Shown here piece by piece: positions 1-25,400 of a stretch of 64,000 nt of DNA; positions within the stretch are counted from its first letter, which is position 1, and each line of letters starts with the position of its first letter. Under the pieces are notes generated by a model. It ran no database searches. It was not told where the DNA came from and was given only the letters and a program-made list of their open reading frames with translations. The DNA comes from Taeniopygia guttata. Lineage: Eukaryota > Chordata > Aves > Passeriformes > Estrildidae. The stretch spans positions 1,426,001 to 1,490,000 of the forward strand of contig NC_133025.1 in assembly GCF_048771995.1 (NCBI RefSeq). The letters run 5' to 3'. The position numbers and the translations under genes are program-made.

Positions 1-60
1 CACCCTCCACCTGTTTATTCCCACGGGGGTCTGGTTTCCATGCAGAGCAGGATGAGGTGA

Positions 61-246
<186 letters not shown>

Positions 247-315
247 AGAAGAGGAACCTGCTCCTTTTTCACATGGTACATTGGTTATTCCTTCCCAGAT
301 TTAGGGAAACGGCTG

Positions 316-321
316 ATTAAA
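316..321 (+). terminator. Candidate ATTAAA poly(A) signal of the upstream ankyrin gene
   Basis: ATTAAA lies about 70 bases after the stop codon of the ankyrin exon, with a GTGTGG-like G/T stretch downstream near 345. It is the nearest hexamer of this kind, so it is a reasonable but unproven 3' end. Confidence 0.3.
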
Positions 322-379
322 ATCCCCAGATTGGTCCCCAAAAGTGTGGAGCTTCTTGAAATTAAGGATCCCTCAAATA

Positions 380-790
380 GGGGGACTTGCCCCAAAAAGA
401 GAACTCCCACTAATGAGAGGACCCCCAAAATTCAATTGTATCCCCCACTAATGAAAGGACCCCCAAAATTAAGAATCCCCCACTAATGAAAGGACCCCCA
501 AGATTAAGAATCCCCCAAATAGAGTATCCTTTCCTAAATGGAGGGAAACCCCCTAAATTGAGGAAAACCCACCCAAATTGAGGAAAACCCACCCAAATTG
601 AGAAAAACCCACCCAAATTGAGAAAAACCCACCCAAATTGAGGACCTGGAAGGTCATGACCTGAGGACATGGAAGACACTCCCCCAGACTGAAAACTCCC
701 CCAAAATGATGAATACCCTAAACAGAAGAACCTCCCCAGGTTAAGGAGCCCACCAAAACGGAGAACCCCCCCCCAAACCAAGGTCTGAAA
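380..790 (+). repeat. Degenerate C-rich satellite, first block
   Basis: A degenerate tandem array of units such as CCCAAATTGAGGAAAACCCA and CCCCCAAAATTAAGAATCCC, about 20 bases each. The same family returns at 2405-3110. Long open frames across it on the minus strand are a product of the periodicity and are not genes. Confidence 0.8.
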
Positions 791-847
791 AACTCCCCAT
801 AAAGCAAGGATTTTTTCCCAATATTGAGCAGAGGAGCCAAGCTTGGC

Positions 848-1105
848 TTTTGGGAGTAGATTTAGGAGAAATGTTTTAAATAGGATTATCTCAAATGATA
901 ATGGAGGTGATGGGTCTGGGCTCTTCCCTGGGAGGGTGGGGAGGACCTGGAACAGGTTTCCCAAAAAAGTTGTGGCTGCTCCATCCCTGGAAGTGTCCAA
1001 GGCCAGGTTGGAGCAGCCTGGGATGGTGCAAGGTGTCCCTGCCCATTGGAATGAGATGGTCTTTAAGGTCCCTTTCCACCCAAACAATTCCATGTTTTTA
1101 TCACA
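848..1105 (+). mobile_element. CR1 LINE 3'-end fragment, forward
   Basis: The segment contains the usual avian CR1 tail words in order: GGAACAGGTTTCCCAAAAAA, CATCCCTGGAAGTGTCCAAG, GGAGCAGCCTGGGATGGTGC, and TTAAGGTCCCTTTCCACCCA just before the end. It is a short, 5'-truncated copy with no intact reading frame. Confidence 0.85.
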
Positions 1106-2404
1106 TTCCTCTTCTGATGCATCATTATAAATTAATTTTCCTCTTTTGCCTCTTCCTGTGCAGCTCCCTGAAACAGAACCATCCAAGGGAAGTGCCACTT
1201 CCAGGGATCCTCGTGGCTTTTCCTGGGAATTTCCACACCCTGAACATCCCCATGGAGAAGATCCACCTGGATCATGGCTTTTCTAGCTCTTCATGGACCT
1301 GCTTTCCACCAATCCCATAAATTGCTTTAATTTGCAATTTAATGTGTAATTTTACCTCTTTGGGTAGGACAGAGACTCTTGAAGCTGCATCAACCTTTTT
1401 GTAGCCCACAGCTGATCCCAAAACCTGCAGGAATCTCTAGTGGGACCTCAACCTTGTGAGGACATCAGGGATCTCTGGATCAGACTGAAATAAGGAGGAG
1501 CTTTATTCCAGACTGGAATGCTGGGCAATTCCCAGCACTGATGAACTTTAAATCCCAATAATCTGCTCTCGGAAACCTGGAATACCCAGCAAGGTAAGAG
1601 CAGCTGCAGCTGTTGATTATAAATTGGAATTATAAGCTGGAATTATAAATTCCATGAAAAAGTGATGTGTCCTTGTCTATTTGTAATGCCAAGAGTTAAA
1701 AACGGATGGAATTCTGCTTTTTTGGGGATGGAAGATGTTAAAAATCAGGAAGGGAATGAATTAAAGTGTGCACCATGAACCATGGTGCTCAGGGCTGGGT
1801 TTGAGTGGGAAATTCCCACCTTGCTATCCCTGGAGCAGGAATTTTGGATCAGCCCCTGGGTGGGGTGAGGAAATGATTTTATCCTTCTAAAAGGAATAAA
1901 AAAAAATTTTAAAAACTCTAAAATTTAAGGATCTATGGATCCTTAAATCCATAAATCCAGCTCTGGCCTCTCTACAGCAGGAAATGCAAGGAGCTGCTTC
2001 ATTCCCACTTTTTATCATTTTAATAAGCCATGGAATAGCTGTGTCCTCCCAATATTACTGATGGGAAAAAAATAAAACAGTGGGAATGTTCCCAAATATC
2101 CATGGCAACACAATGGGGAAACTCCTTAAAAACATGGAAACACATTTCAAAACACCAAGGGGAACGTGCATTATTTTGAGGGTTAGAAAAGGAATGTGAA
2201 TTCAGCTTTATGCCTGCAAAATTCCCCCAGGGAATTCAGGTTTTTCTTTTCCAAAAATTTTTCCTTCCCGTTTTTTCCCAAACAGGATTTTGGGGAGTAG
2301 AAATGCAGCCTAATTAGGGGTGTTTGTTGGGATAGTTAGCAAACTTCCCATCAAAAGTGGTCCATGGGTTGTCTGGGATGGGATGGAAAAGCATCAGATG
2401 TGGG
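1106..2404. other. Intergenic stretch with no recognised feature
   Basis: About 1.3 kb of fairly AT-rich DNA between the CR1 piece and the second satellite block. I see no exon-like open frame, CpG cluster or recognisable repeat. Short A-rich runs occur near 1900 and 2060. Confidence 0.6.
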
Positions 2405-3110
2405 GGGATTGGGGGGCCCAATTAAACCCCCCTAAACTGAGGAACCCCTTTATTTAAGGACCCCATTAAACTGACAACCCACCCTAATTTAAGGACCTCC
2501 CTAAATTGAGGATGCTCCCAGAGAACCCCTAAATTGAGGACTCGCCCAATATTCAGGAACATCCCCGAACTGAGGATCCCCTTGAAATTAAGGATCCCCC
2601 AAATACGTGATTTGCCCCAAACAGAGAAGCCCCTTAAACTGTATCCCCCACTAATGAGAGGTCCCCCAAAATTAAGAATCCCCCAAAAAGAGGCTCCTCC
2701 CCTAAATGGAGGAAAAACCCCCAAATTGAGGACCCCCTAAATGGAGAACCCCACAGATTGAAAACTCTCCCAAAATGATGAATACCCTAAATAGAAGAAC
2801 CCCCCAAGTTAAGGAGCCCACCAAAACTGAGGACCCCCCCAAACCTAGGTCAAATAACAAATCTCCCATAAACCGAAGGCCCCCCTCCAAGTAGAGGAAA
2901 TTCCCTAAACTGAGGAATCCCCCAAACTGAGGATCCACGAAATTCCCAATGAAAGGGCCCCCTAAACTGAGACCACCCCAAATAAAGGACTCTCCCAAAT
3001 GAGGAATCCCCCAAATTGAGGGTTCCCTAAACTGAAGCCCCCAGCCAAGTAAACAAAGGAGCCCCTCAAATTGAAGAACCCCATAAATTAAGGAGAAAAC
3101 CCAAATTTAG
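2405..3110 (+). repeat. Degenerate C-rich satellite, second block, abutting the GDI2 CpG island
   Basis: Same unit family as 380-790 (for example CCCCTAAACTGAGGAACCCC and CCCCCAAATTGAGGACCCCC), roughly 18-22 bases per unit over 700 bases. It runs almost directly into the CpG island. The minus strand carries many runs of three to five G. Confidence 0.8.
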
Positions 3111-3430
3111 GACCCCCCCCCACAGAGTCCGAGCCCATAGGGGCGTCCATGGAACTGCGCATGCGCGCCGCGCCCCCACCACGGTGGCAGCGCCGCTCGC
3201 GCGCGCAGCGCTCCCGCCCCTTGAGTGACGGCGCCGCCAGCCAATGGCGTGGCGAGGCGCCCTGTGATTGGCAGGCGCGTGGGCGGGGCGCGGGCGGCCC
3301 GGCCCCGCCCCTCCCGGCGCGGTCCCCTCACGGCGGCGGCTCCATTTTCTCGCGCTCCCGCGGCCCCCGCGTAGCGCCCGGTTCGCCTCAGCCCCGGCCG
3401 AGAGACCCCCCCGAGACACCGCGCGCCGCC

Positions 3431-16617
<13,187 letters not shown>

Positions 16618-17270
16618 TGAGAGTCTCTAATTAGGAGAAGTTTAAATCGGCTAATATGAATATATAAGGAACTTAATGAACACTGTACGAAATTCAATAT
16701 TGTAAGGCCTGCTTTTGTAATCCCATCTCTGAGAGATTGAAGAGTACTGCACTGGTAATGTTCCCTTTTTGGATATCATGTGTTAATTATTTCATTCTAG
16801 TAGGGCTGCTGTCCAGAATCTGGCAAATTCCTGACTGATATTCCTGACTAACCTCGTAAGCGAAAGGCAGACGTAGACGTGGGTGCAGATTTGAAATAAC
16901 TCATTGACAGCTGTGTCTTACCTTGTCTTTTTAATCATTTGTAAAACATCCTTCACAATCCTGTGCTTCTGGTGAGCTCGTAGATGTGACGCTGATGTCA
17001 CTCAAACCTGATATCAAGGAAAATAGAAACTGAGCACTCCATTATTGTGGACAGCATCCCTAAAAGTCTCTCCCATCAATCTTAACTCTGTGGCAAAGTT
17101 GTATCATGGACAAAGCCCACACCTATTGTAGCAGCAAATGTTGGCTTCGTTCTGGGCACAGAACTTAACCTCCACTTAAGCTTCTAAACCCGTTTACATC
17201 GGTTGGGACACAGCTGTGCCTCAGGCTCCTTTGTGTTTTAATCTTAATAAAATTGAGAGAACAAATTACA
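16618..17270 (+). other. GDI2: GDI2 3' untranslated region
   Basis: AT-rich, repeat-free sequence from the stop codon to the poly(A) signal. It is unlike the satellite-rich flanks and looks like a conserved 3' UTR. Confidence 0.75.
17246..17251 (+). terminator. GDI2: GDI2 poly(A) signal AATAAA
   Basis: AATAAA in the context TCTTAATAAAATTG, about 630 bases after the stop codon. It is the first canonical hexamer, with cleavage expected near 17265-17275. Confidence 0.75.
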
Positions 17271-17275
17271 GAGCA

Positions 17276-18160
17276 GGCAAGATGTGGAAGTATTTTCTGT
17301 CCCCCGGTGGCTTCTCGGATGGACCAAACGGCGCTGCGGTATCGGCATGACAGAGCCTGTGCTTCTCGTGTCTCCTGAAGGCTCCAAATGATTTCTGTAC
17401 TGCGAAGTAAAGCCAAATTCTGGAAACCAGTCCTGGCCTCTGGTCTGATTCACTTCAGCTCTGGGAGCAGCAGCTCCAGGCTGAGATCCTGCAGCGTCTC
17501 TGTGTGCCAGGGGTGAGAGGGGAGCATTTCCTGCAGGAAGGAGTTTCCTGCTGGAAAGCATTTCCTGGTTCTGTGGCTCTTTCCAGGCTGTGCTGCTCTG
17601 GCTGTGTTTGGCAGGGCAGGTGTGGCTCAGTCCCTGTTCCCTGCAGCCACCCCAGTGCCACAGCTGGAAATGGCTGCTCTCATCCTCGATGCCAGCTGTT
17701 CCCTCCGGAGCCATCCTTCCCCATTCCCTGGCTGGCACTGCCCTGCCAAGTGCCAGGAGAACTGCAGGAAAGCCTGGGAGCAGCTGGGCTTTGATCCTGT
17801 GGGCTTTGATCCTGTGGTGGTCCCAAACCCCAGCCGGGGCTCTCGGCACTTCGTCCTCCCCAAGTGTCACTTCCAGGAACAATTCCCGAGGTTCCACTCG
17901 CAGGAACCCTTCCCACCCTCAGCTACTGGCAGTGGGGCTGGGGATGCTCCCTCTGTGGGATCCCATGATCCCTACCTGCTGTAACCTGTTTATTCCTCTG
18001 GTTATTCCATCCTTCCTGCAGGGAAGCACGATAGGATCCATCATCCAGGAGCCCACCACGCTCTTGCTCATTCCTTGCTGCTTCCCAGCTGGAAAATCCC
18101 CTGCCCTCCCTTTTCCGGATGGATGCTGAGCAGGATCTCCTCTCCAGAACGCAGAGCTGT
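17276..18160. other. Gap between convergent GDI2 and TASOR2 3' ends
   Basis: No gene recognised. Open frames on both strands (up to 217 codons on the minus strand at 17244-17897) have no family pattern and overlap the GDI2 3' end. A minus-strand AATAAA (TTTATT at 17989-17994) could serve as a distal TASOR2 signal. Confidence 0.55.
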
Positions 18161-18184
18161 GTGAAACTTCGTTATTTTGGAGGT

Positions 18185-18190
18185 TTTATT
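18185..18190 (-). terminator. TASOR2: Probable TASOR2 poly(A) signal
   Basis: TTTATT on the plus strand is AATAAA on the TASOR2 strand, in the context GATTAATAAAACC, about 1.17 kb after the TASOR2 stop. An alternative hexamer is at 17989-17994. The choice between them is not decided by sequence. Confidence 0.5.
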
Positions 18191-18609
18191 AATCAAACTC
18201 TTTACAAAGTCATCCTGTACAGAACGGCCTTGGAGTCTTGGATTTAAAAACCAACTAAAAGGCGTTTCCCCCATAAATAAGAGCTTATTTTGTTCCTGCA
18301 TCCCGGCTCCCTGCTGTCAGCAGGAGGCAGCGGGGCTGAGGTGAAATGTAGTGTGGGCCTGAACAGCAACGACCACGCGGAAAAGGGATTTGTTCTCGTT
18401 CCTATTCTTCAAGTAGACTTCGGGAAATTCGTTTGCCTGCATGGAAGTACCTGAAACTGCTCCAATAATTTAGTTGTACCGTTAAAAGAACCTTTCCTAC
18501 GTCAGACTGGAGGGCAGGGAATGAATCCCCCGAGGATTTGCATTCCCCACCTTTAAATAAGATTTATGTACAGAGCCAAAAACGACTTTCCCCCACCCCC
18601 AGCAGCAGC

Positions 18610-19060
18610 CAGGATCCACTGGAATCCACTGGGATTGATTGGAATAGATGGTGGGTATCCACTGGGATAATTGGGATCCACTGGGATTGATGAGAGAGAC
18701 TGGGATGGATGGTGGGAATCCACTGGGATCCACTGGGATAACTGGGATCCACTGGGATTGATGAGCTTGACTGGGATGGGTGGTGGGGATCCACTGGAAT
18801 AACTGGGATCCACTGGGATTGATGAGATTGACTGGGATGAATGGTGGGGATCCACTGGGATTGATGAGCTTGACTGGGATGGATGGTGGGGATCCACTGG
18901 GATAACTGGGATCCACTGGGACTGATGAGATTGACTGGGATGGACGGTGGGGATCCACTGGGATCCACTGGGAGTGACTGGGATGGATGGGGGGGACCCA
19001 CTGGGATCACTGGGATCCACTGGGAGTGACTGGGATGGATGGGGGGATGTCCCCCACAGG
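18610..19060 (-). repeat. Satellite in the presumed TASOR2 3' UTR
   Basis: Tandem array with the plus-strand words ATCCACTGGGATTGATGAG and TTGACTGGGATGGATGGTGG in units of about 60 bases, plus shorter ATCCACTGGGATAACTGGG units. It lies between the TASOR2 stop codon and its likely poly(A) signal, so it should be transcribed in the mature 3' UTR. Confidence 0.85.
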
Positions 19061-19357
19061 ACCGGGGTGCCCAAACCGGTGCCGCAGGCCTGGGGAGGAG
19101 CCGCGTCCTCGTGGCCTCGTGGCCTCACTCCGTCACCTGCAACACAGAGACACGGCCCAGGTCAGTGACTCCTCCTGCAGAGCCTCCCAGGCCTGGAGCT
19201 GTTCCCGTTTCCCAGCAGTGCCAAGCGTGGCTCTCCTGGATCCAGCGCTTTGGGACGGTCCCTGCTCTGCTGTAGGATCCCAGCTCCCTGCTGGCCATCC
19301 CACAGACATCCCTGAGCTGTTCCCAGCTTTTTGGGGTCAATCCTAAGCTTTCCCCTC

Positions 19358-19479
19358 TTACCAGTAGCATCTTCTGAAGGGAGCAGCCACTTTCTGCACC
19401 GTGCTGAGGAAGGTGTTGATGTCAGCCACAAGAATTCCTTTGTTTTCCAGGATCTCCCTGCTGCTGCTGCTGGGATTTT
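19358..19479 (-). CDS. TASOR2: TASOR2 last coding exon (window exon 22)
   Basis: Encodes [20 protein letters not shown] and [20 protein letters not shown], with TAA at 19360-19358. It completes a Glu codon split with the previous exon. The stop codon overlaps a donor-like TG|GTAAGA. The YW end is the family terminus as I know it. Confidence 0.92.
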
Positions 19480-22400
19480 CTGCAAGGGGAGCAGCAGTAG
19501 CTCCGTTAATTCCAACAAACGGGGTTGTTTCTAAACCTGTGGGAAACATCCCTAAATCCCACCGTGGTTGCCCTGATGTTTACCAACAGCCTCAGCCACC
19601 CACAGGCTCCAAAAACCTCTGGACTCCATCAACCTCCAAAAATCCAGAATTCCTTTTCACCTGCCTCGCGCCTCGAAGCAGCGATTCCCGCAGGAAAACG
19701 GGGATTTCCTATCCCTCCTCCATCCCTTCCCGGGGCAGTTTCAGCCCTGCAGGGCTCTGGGCTGCCCTTACCTGTGAGGTACACGGCGAACCTGGCGCGG
19801 ACGTGCTGCGCCTGCAGCTGCAGCAGGCACTGCGCGCGCCGGCCCTCGGCAGCGGCGTCGCAGCCGTGGAAGGGCAGCGGCTCCAGCAGCTCTGCCCCCT
19901 GGCACCACCGCAGCAGCAGCTGCTTCTTCTGGGCACTGCCATCGTCCCTGCTGAGAGAGGGGCAGGCAGGGCTCAGGCGCTTCCTCCCTCTGCACCCCCC
20001 TCCCCAGGGAATGAGCAGGGAGGATGGGATCTGCCTTTCCAGCTGGTTTTTGGATCCAAAGTGATAAATTCCCCCTTGCTCCAGGATTGCCTGTGCTGGT
20101 TTTGGTTGGGGTTGGTTCGTTTTCAGCTCAGGAGCTGCTTCAGGGGTTTGTGCTGGGAGCTGTGGGTAGGTCAGGGATGTTTTGTTGTGCTGGAGCAGAG
20201 TTTGGGAAAGCCACGGCTGCTCCTCGCTCAGCTCACAGGGCCTGGGCAACTGCCACTGTCCCAGGGGATGTTCCAGACCCTGCAACACACTCAGGACATA
20301 AAGCTGGGAGGAGGAGGAAGATGGGATGCTGGGAGAGGTGGTGATGATGGAGCCTGGCTCTCCTGTGATGGGAAATGGGGGTTAATTCTTGGTTTTCCCA
20401 GCTTTGCCTTTCCCTGTTAAACTTCCTTATCCCAACCCAGGACTTTCCTCGCTTCACCCATGGATGAGGCCACGGCAGAGCAGCTCCACCTTCAACCATT
20501 CCTGGTGGGAACTGGGGTGGCAATTCCTTCTCTGCACCCCCAAATCCCAAATGTGGTGGAGCACAAGAAGGACCAGAGGGGGCAGAGCCCCAGGAAGGTG
20601 CCCGGAGCTCCAGGGGGTGTGCCAGGAGCTGGGAAGAGCTGATGGGAAGGGAGGGAATTTTGCTTTGGGAGTTTTGGGAATGTGCAGCTCCTCAAAGGAA
20701 ATCTGTGCCTCTCCAGGGGCCTGCAACACCCCCTGAGGGCATCTCTGCCAAGGAGCCAGGGAAGAGCCTTATGGAAGCCCAGCAGGGAGAGCTGCCAGAG
20801 CTCTGCCTGATCCAGGATCACATCCAGGACAACGTTCCAGCCCATCCATGCTCTCCAGGTCCCAAATCCTGCTGCTCCATCCCAAAAGTCCCCAATTTCC
20901 CAGGCAGAGCCGTTACCTGAGGTCTCCTCTGAGCTTCTTGCTCTCCCTGTGGTGCAGGAGCCACTTCCACCTCCCGCTCCTGTTCAGCTTCTCCAGCACC
21001 TTCACCACCTCCTTCAGCTGACCTGAGGGGACACCAGAGCTGGGTGGGGAGGGGACCTGGGGGTCTCTGGGCCCAGCCCTGCTCCAAGTGGGGCCACCTG
21101 AGGGTGCTCAGGGGAGCTTTGAATCTCTGCAAGGACAGAGACTCGCACTGCACAGGATGGGGAACTGGGATCATGTCCTGGTGTGGATTTTCCCTGATAT
21201 CCAAAAGAGTAAGAGCAGCTCCCAGAAAAGGTGGCTCTGTTTTCTTGGCCACTTCCCACTAAGGAGCTGAAGGCAGCAGCAAGTTCCCCTCCTTTTTCCA
21301 CTGGATAGTGGGAAGGGATGGAATTCCAGCTGTGGCTGATCCCTGGCAGTGTCCAAGGCCAGGCTTGGAGCAGCCTGGGATAGTGAGAGGTGTCCCTGCC
21401 CATGGAATTTGATAATCCTAAAGTCTCTTCCAACCTAAACCATTCCACGAGTCTCCAGGCCAAACAAACATCCTGGGACAACCCTGGGAACATCCTGGGA
21501 TGTTCTGGGGATCCCCGAGCTGGGCGCTCCGTCCCCATGGGATCCAAATGTCAGCGAGAGGGGAAACAGAACCAAGGGGAAGGTTTGGGAACGTGTCCCT
21601 GAGACTCACCCAAGGTCACCCTTTCCAGCAGCTCCTCGTCGGACACCACGAATCCTCCAGCCTGGAAGAGCTCCTGGAAGGTGTCAGCTGTCACCTCCTC
21701 GGGGTCATCCACGCCGGCGAACACCACGCTGGGACAGCGCTTCAGCTCCAGCAGGCACGGCACCTGCTCGGGGAACAGGGATTTGGGAACAGCAGCCCAG
21801 CCCTGCAGCATCCCAACATTCCCAGGGAAGCCCAACCTCAGTGCTCTGAGCTGGGCTGCTCCAGAGTTTCTGATGGATCCTGGGATTAAAGCCCGGAGCA
21901 GAGGGGCTCAGGCTCACCGTGTGGATGTGGGAGGCGATGTCCTCGTTCCTGATGATCACCAGCAGCCGCTCGCCGCCCCGGTGCCCGCGGAAATTCGGGG
22001 GCTCCGTCCTCACAAACCCCTGAGCCTTCAGCAGAGCCTGGAACACAGACAGGGCACGGATGGGGAATGTTTCCCTGGGACACGGGCAGAGGAAGGGGAA
22101 TGAGTTGCCCAGGGCAATTGGGAGTCCCCAGCGCTGCAGGGATCAAAGTCACACGGATGTGGCACGTGGGGACACGGCGGCCTTGGCAGTGCTGGGAATG
22201 GTTGGACTTCAATTAGATTGAGGTGGGATATTGGGAATGAGGAATTCCTGGCTGGGCTGGACTTGCCAGAGCAGCTGGGGCTGCCCCTGGATCCCTGGAA
22301 TGTCCAAGGCCAGGCTGGAAGGAGCTTGGAGCACCCTGGGACAGGGGGAGGTTGGAATTCATGGAATTCATGGAACCCTGCCATGGGGTTGGAATTGGAT

Positions 22401-25400
22401 GATCCTTAAGGTCCTTCCCACCCAAACCATTCCATGATTCTCCAGTGACTCAATCCCAATGCTCCAGGGATTCCAAGTCCTGCTGCTGGGAGCCAAGGTG
22501 GCTCCAGGCTCCCAAACCATCCCTGTCAGGTTGCCCAAGCTTCCCTGCTCCTGCCACCCTCAGCTCTGCCCTGGAGCCACTCATCCCAATCCATAACCAT
22601 CCATCCAATCCATCCTGATCCATTCAGATCCATCCCCATCCATCCCAGTTCATCCCAATGCATTAAAATCCATCCCAATCCATTCCAATCCATCCCAATG
22701 CATCCAAATCCACCTCAATGCATCCCCATGCATCCCCATTCATCCCAATCCATCCCCATCCATGCCAATCCATCCCAATGCATCTAAATCCACCCCAATC
22801 CATCCCCATCCACCCCAGTTCATCTCAATCCATCCCCATCCATCCCAATCCATTTCAATCCACCCCAGTTCATCTCAATCCATCCCCATCCACCCCAGTT
22901 CATCTCAATCCATCCCCATCCATCCCAGTTCATTCCAATGCATTCAAATCCATCCCAATCCATTCCAATCCACCCCAATCCATCCCCATCCATCCCAGTT
23001 CATCCCAATGCATCCAAATCCACCTCAATGCATCCCCATCCATCTCAATCCATCCCCATCCATCCCCATCCATGCCAATCCATCCTCATCCATGCCAATC
23101 CATCCCCATCCACCCCAATCCATCCCCATCCACCCCAGTTCATCTCAATCCATCCCCATCCATCCCAGTTCATCCCAATGCATTCAAATCCATCCCAATC
23201 CATTCCAATCCACCCCAATCCATCCCCATCTATCCCAGTTCATCCCAATGCATCCAAATCCATCCCAATCCATTCCAATCCATCCCAATGCATTCAAATC
23301 CACCTCAATGCATCCCCATTCATCCCAATCTATCCCCATCCATCTCAATCCATCCGAATCCATGCCAATTCATCCCCATCCACCTCAATCCATCCCAATG
23401 CATCCAAATCCACCCCAATCCATCCCTATCAATCCCAGTTCATCCCAATGCATTCAAATCCATCCCAATCCATCCCAATCTATCCCCATCCATCCCAGTT
23501 CATCCCATTGCATCCAAATCCACCCCAATCCACCCCAGTTCATCTCAATCCACCCCCATCCATCCCAGTTCATCCCAATGCATCCAAATCCACCTCAGTG
23601 CATCCCCATCCATCCCAATCCATCCCCATCCATGCCAATTCATCCCCATCCACCCCAATCCAATCCAATCCAATCCAATCCAATCCAATCCAATCCAATC
23701 CATCCCAATCCATCCCCATCCACCCCAATCCATCCCAATCCACCCCAATCCACCCCATCCACCCCCAATCCAGGAGCAGCTCCCACCTTGGCCCTGTCGA
23801 AGAAGGGCTCCTCCCCGGTCTCCAGCAGGTAGAACATCCCGGGCCGCGCGCCGGCGGCCACACGGCGCAGGTGGCAGCGCAGGGCCCCGCGCAGCTCCGC
23901 CGCCGCGTCCCGGATCGCCGCCCCAGACCGGCCAATCCCCGGCTCTCCTGGCACTGCGCCGGCGCTCCCGGCGTCGCTCCTGGCCAGCAGAATCTTCTGG
24001 AACTCGGAGTACTCCTCCAGGATGTCGGCCACAGCCCCGCGGGGCTCCGGCGGGGCGCACTCGTACCGCAGCTTGCCCAGGTGTGCCGGAGCCCCGCGCT
24101 CCCGGCTCCTGGCCCGGCACCGGCCTCTCCTGGCGTCCCACGCGTCCCAGGGGGGAATGGTCACCTGCAAGGGGCTCCTGCTGCGCGGGGACAGCGGGGA
24201 GAAGGACGTCGGGAAGATGCTTTTGGAGGTAGAAAAAGGGTGTCTGCCCTTCCTTAGGATTTCTTTTAGCTTATAGTGGAAGCGGAGACACTCCATGTCC
24301 AAAGTGTTTTGGGTGATCTCCTCGAAGTCCCTCCAGGTCCCCATCAGGGCGCGCGCCAGGTGAGATTCCTGGGCACGGCGGCTGTGCCTCATGGGACGCT
24401 GGAAATGTTCCACCCTCTCCTGGCACTGCCTGGTGACCACAAAGCTCCTGCAATCCCCGGGCACGTCCCGGTCCCAGGGCTCCCCGCGCTCCTCCGTGCG
24501 CACGGAGCTCCTGGAGGAGCTGTCCCGGGGAGTCCTTGCTCCTGCAGCATCCACGGATCTCATGATGCAGGTGCTGGGAAGAGGGGAGTGAGAATTCCCC
24601 TCAAAATATTCCTGGTCTGAGCCACCAAAGGAATTCTCCAATGGATCTTCAAAGGCCAAGTCCTGATGTGTGTCTAGGCTTGGGAGCTGCTCTTCCGTTG
24701 GGAGCAGATCCGAAATATCCTCAGCATCGCCGAACTCCAGGTTTTCTCCAGAGAGATCCCCGGGCTCGTCCCACGGGACAGGAGAAGCGGGAATCTCTCC
24801 CTGTCCCACCTCGGTGCTGGCGCAGTCGGGATCGGGGAACGCCTGGGATCCCTCGGGGCTGTGCTCACACACGTCCCAGGGCTCGCCCAGGGCGCACTCC
24901 CAGCCTGGGAAAGGTGCAGGGCTGGGAATGCTGCCTCCTTCTGGGTCTTCCAGCGGGAAGGGCTCCTCCCCGGGGCTCCCTCCGGCATCCCCTGTCTGGC
25001 TCCTGGGGCTACCAAGGCTCCTGGGGCTACCATGGCTCCTGGGGCTACCAAGGCTCCTGGGGCTGCTCCCTGGGCTACCCTGGCTCCTGGGACTGCCACA
25101 GCTCCTGGGGCTACCACCACTCCCAGGGCTACCACACCTCCCAGGACTGCCACAGTTTCTGGGGCTACCATAGCTTCCAGGACTGCCATGGATCCTGGGG
25201 CTACCACGGCTCCTGGGGCTACCACGGCTCCTGGGGCTACCATAGCTTCTGGGACTGCCATGGCTCCCGGGGCTACCACAGCTCCTGGGGCTACCACCAC
25301 TCCCAGGGCTACCACACCTCCCAGGACTGCCACGGATCCCAGGGCTAATATGGTTTCTGGGGCTACCATAGCTTCTGGGAATGCCATGGATCCCGGGGCT

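Noticed and set aside
17244..17897. 217-codon minus-strand frame between GDI2 and TASOR2
   Set aside because: It overlaps the GDI2 3' end and has no recognisable domain. Composition and length are compatible with chance in GC-rich DNA.
22718..24257. Plus-strand open frames of 350-500 codons rich in [12 protein letters not shown]
   Set aside because: They run through the CCATCC satellite in all three frames and into the antisense of the TASOR2 exon. Periodic sequence without stops explains them.
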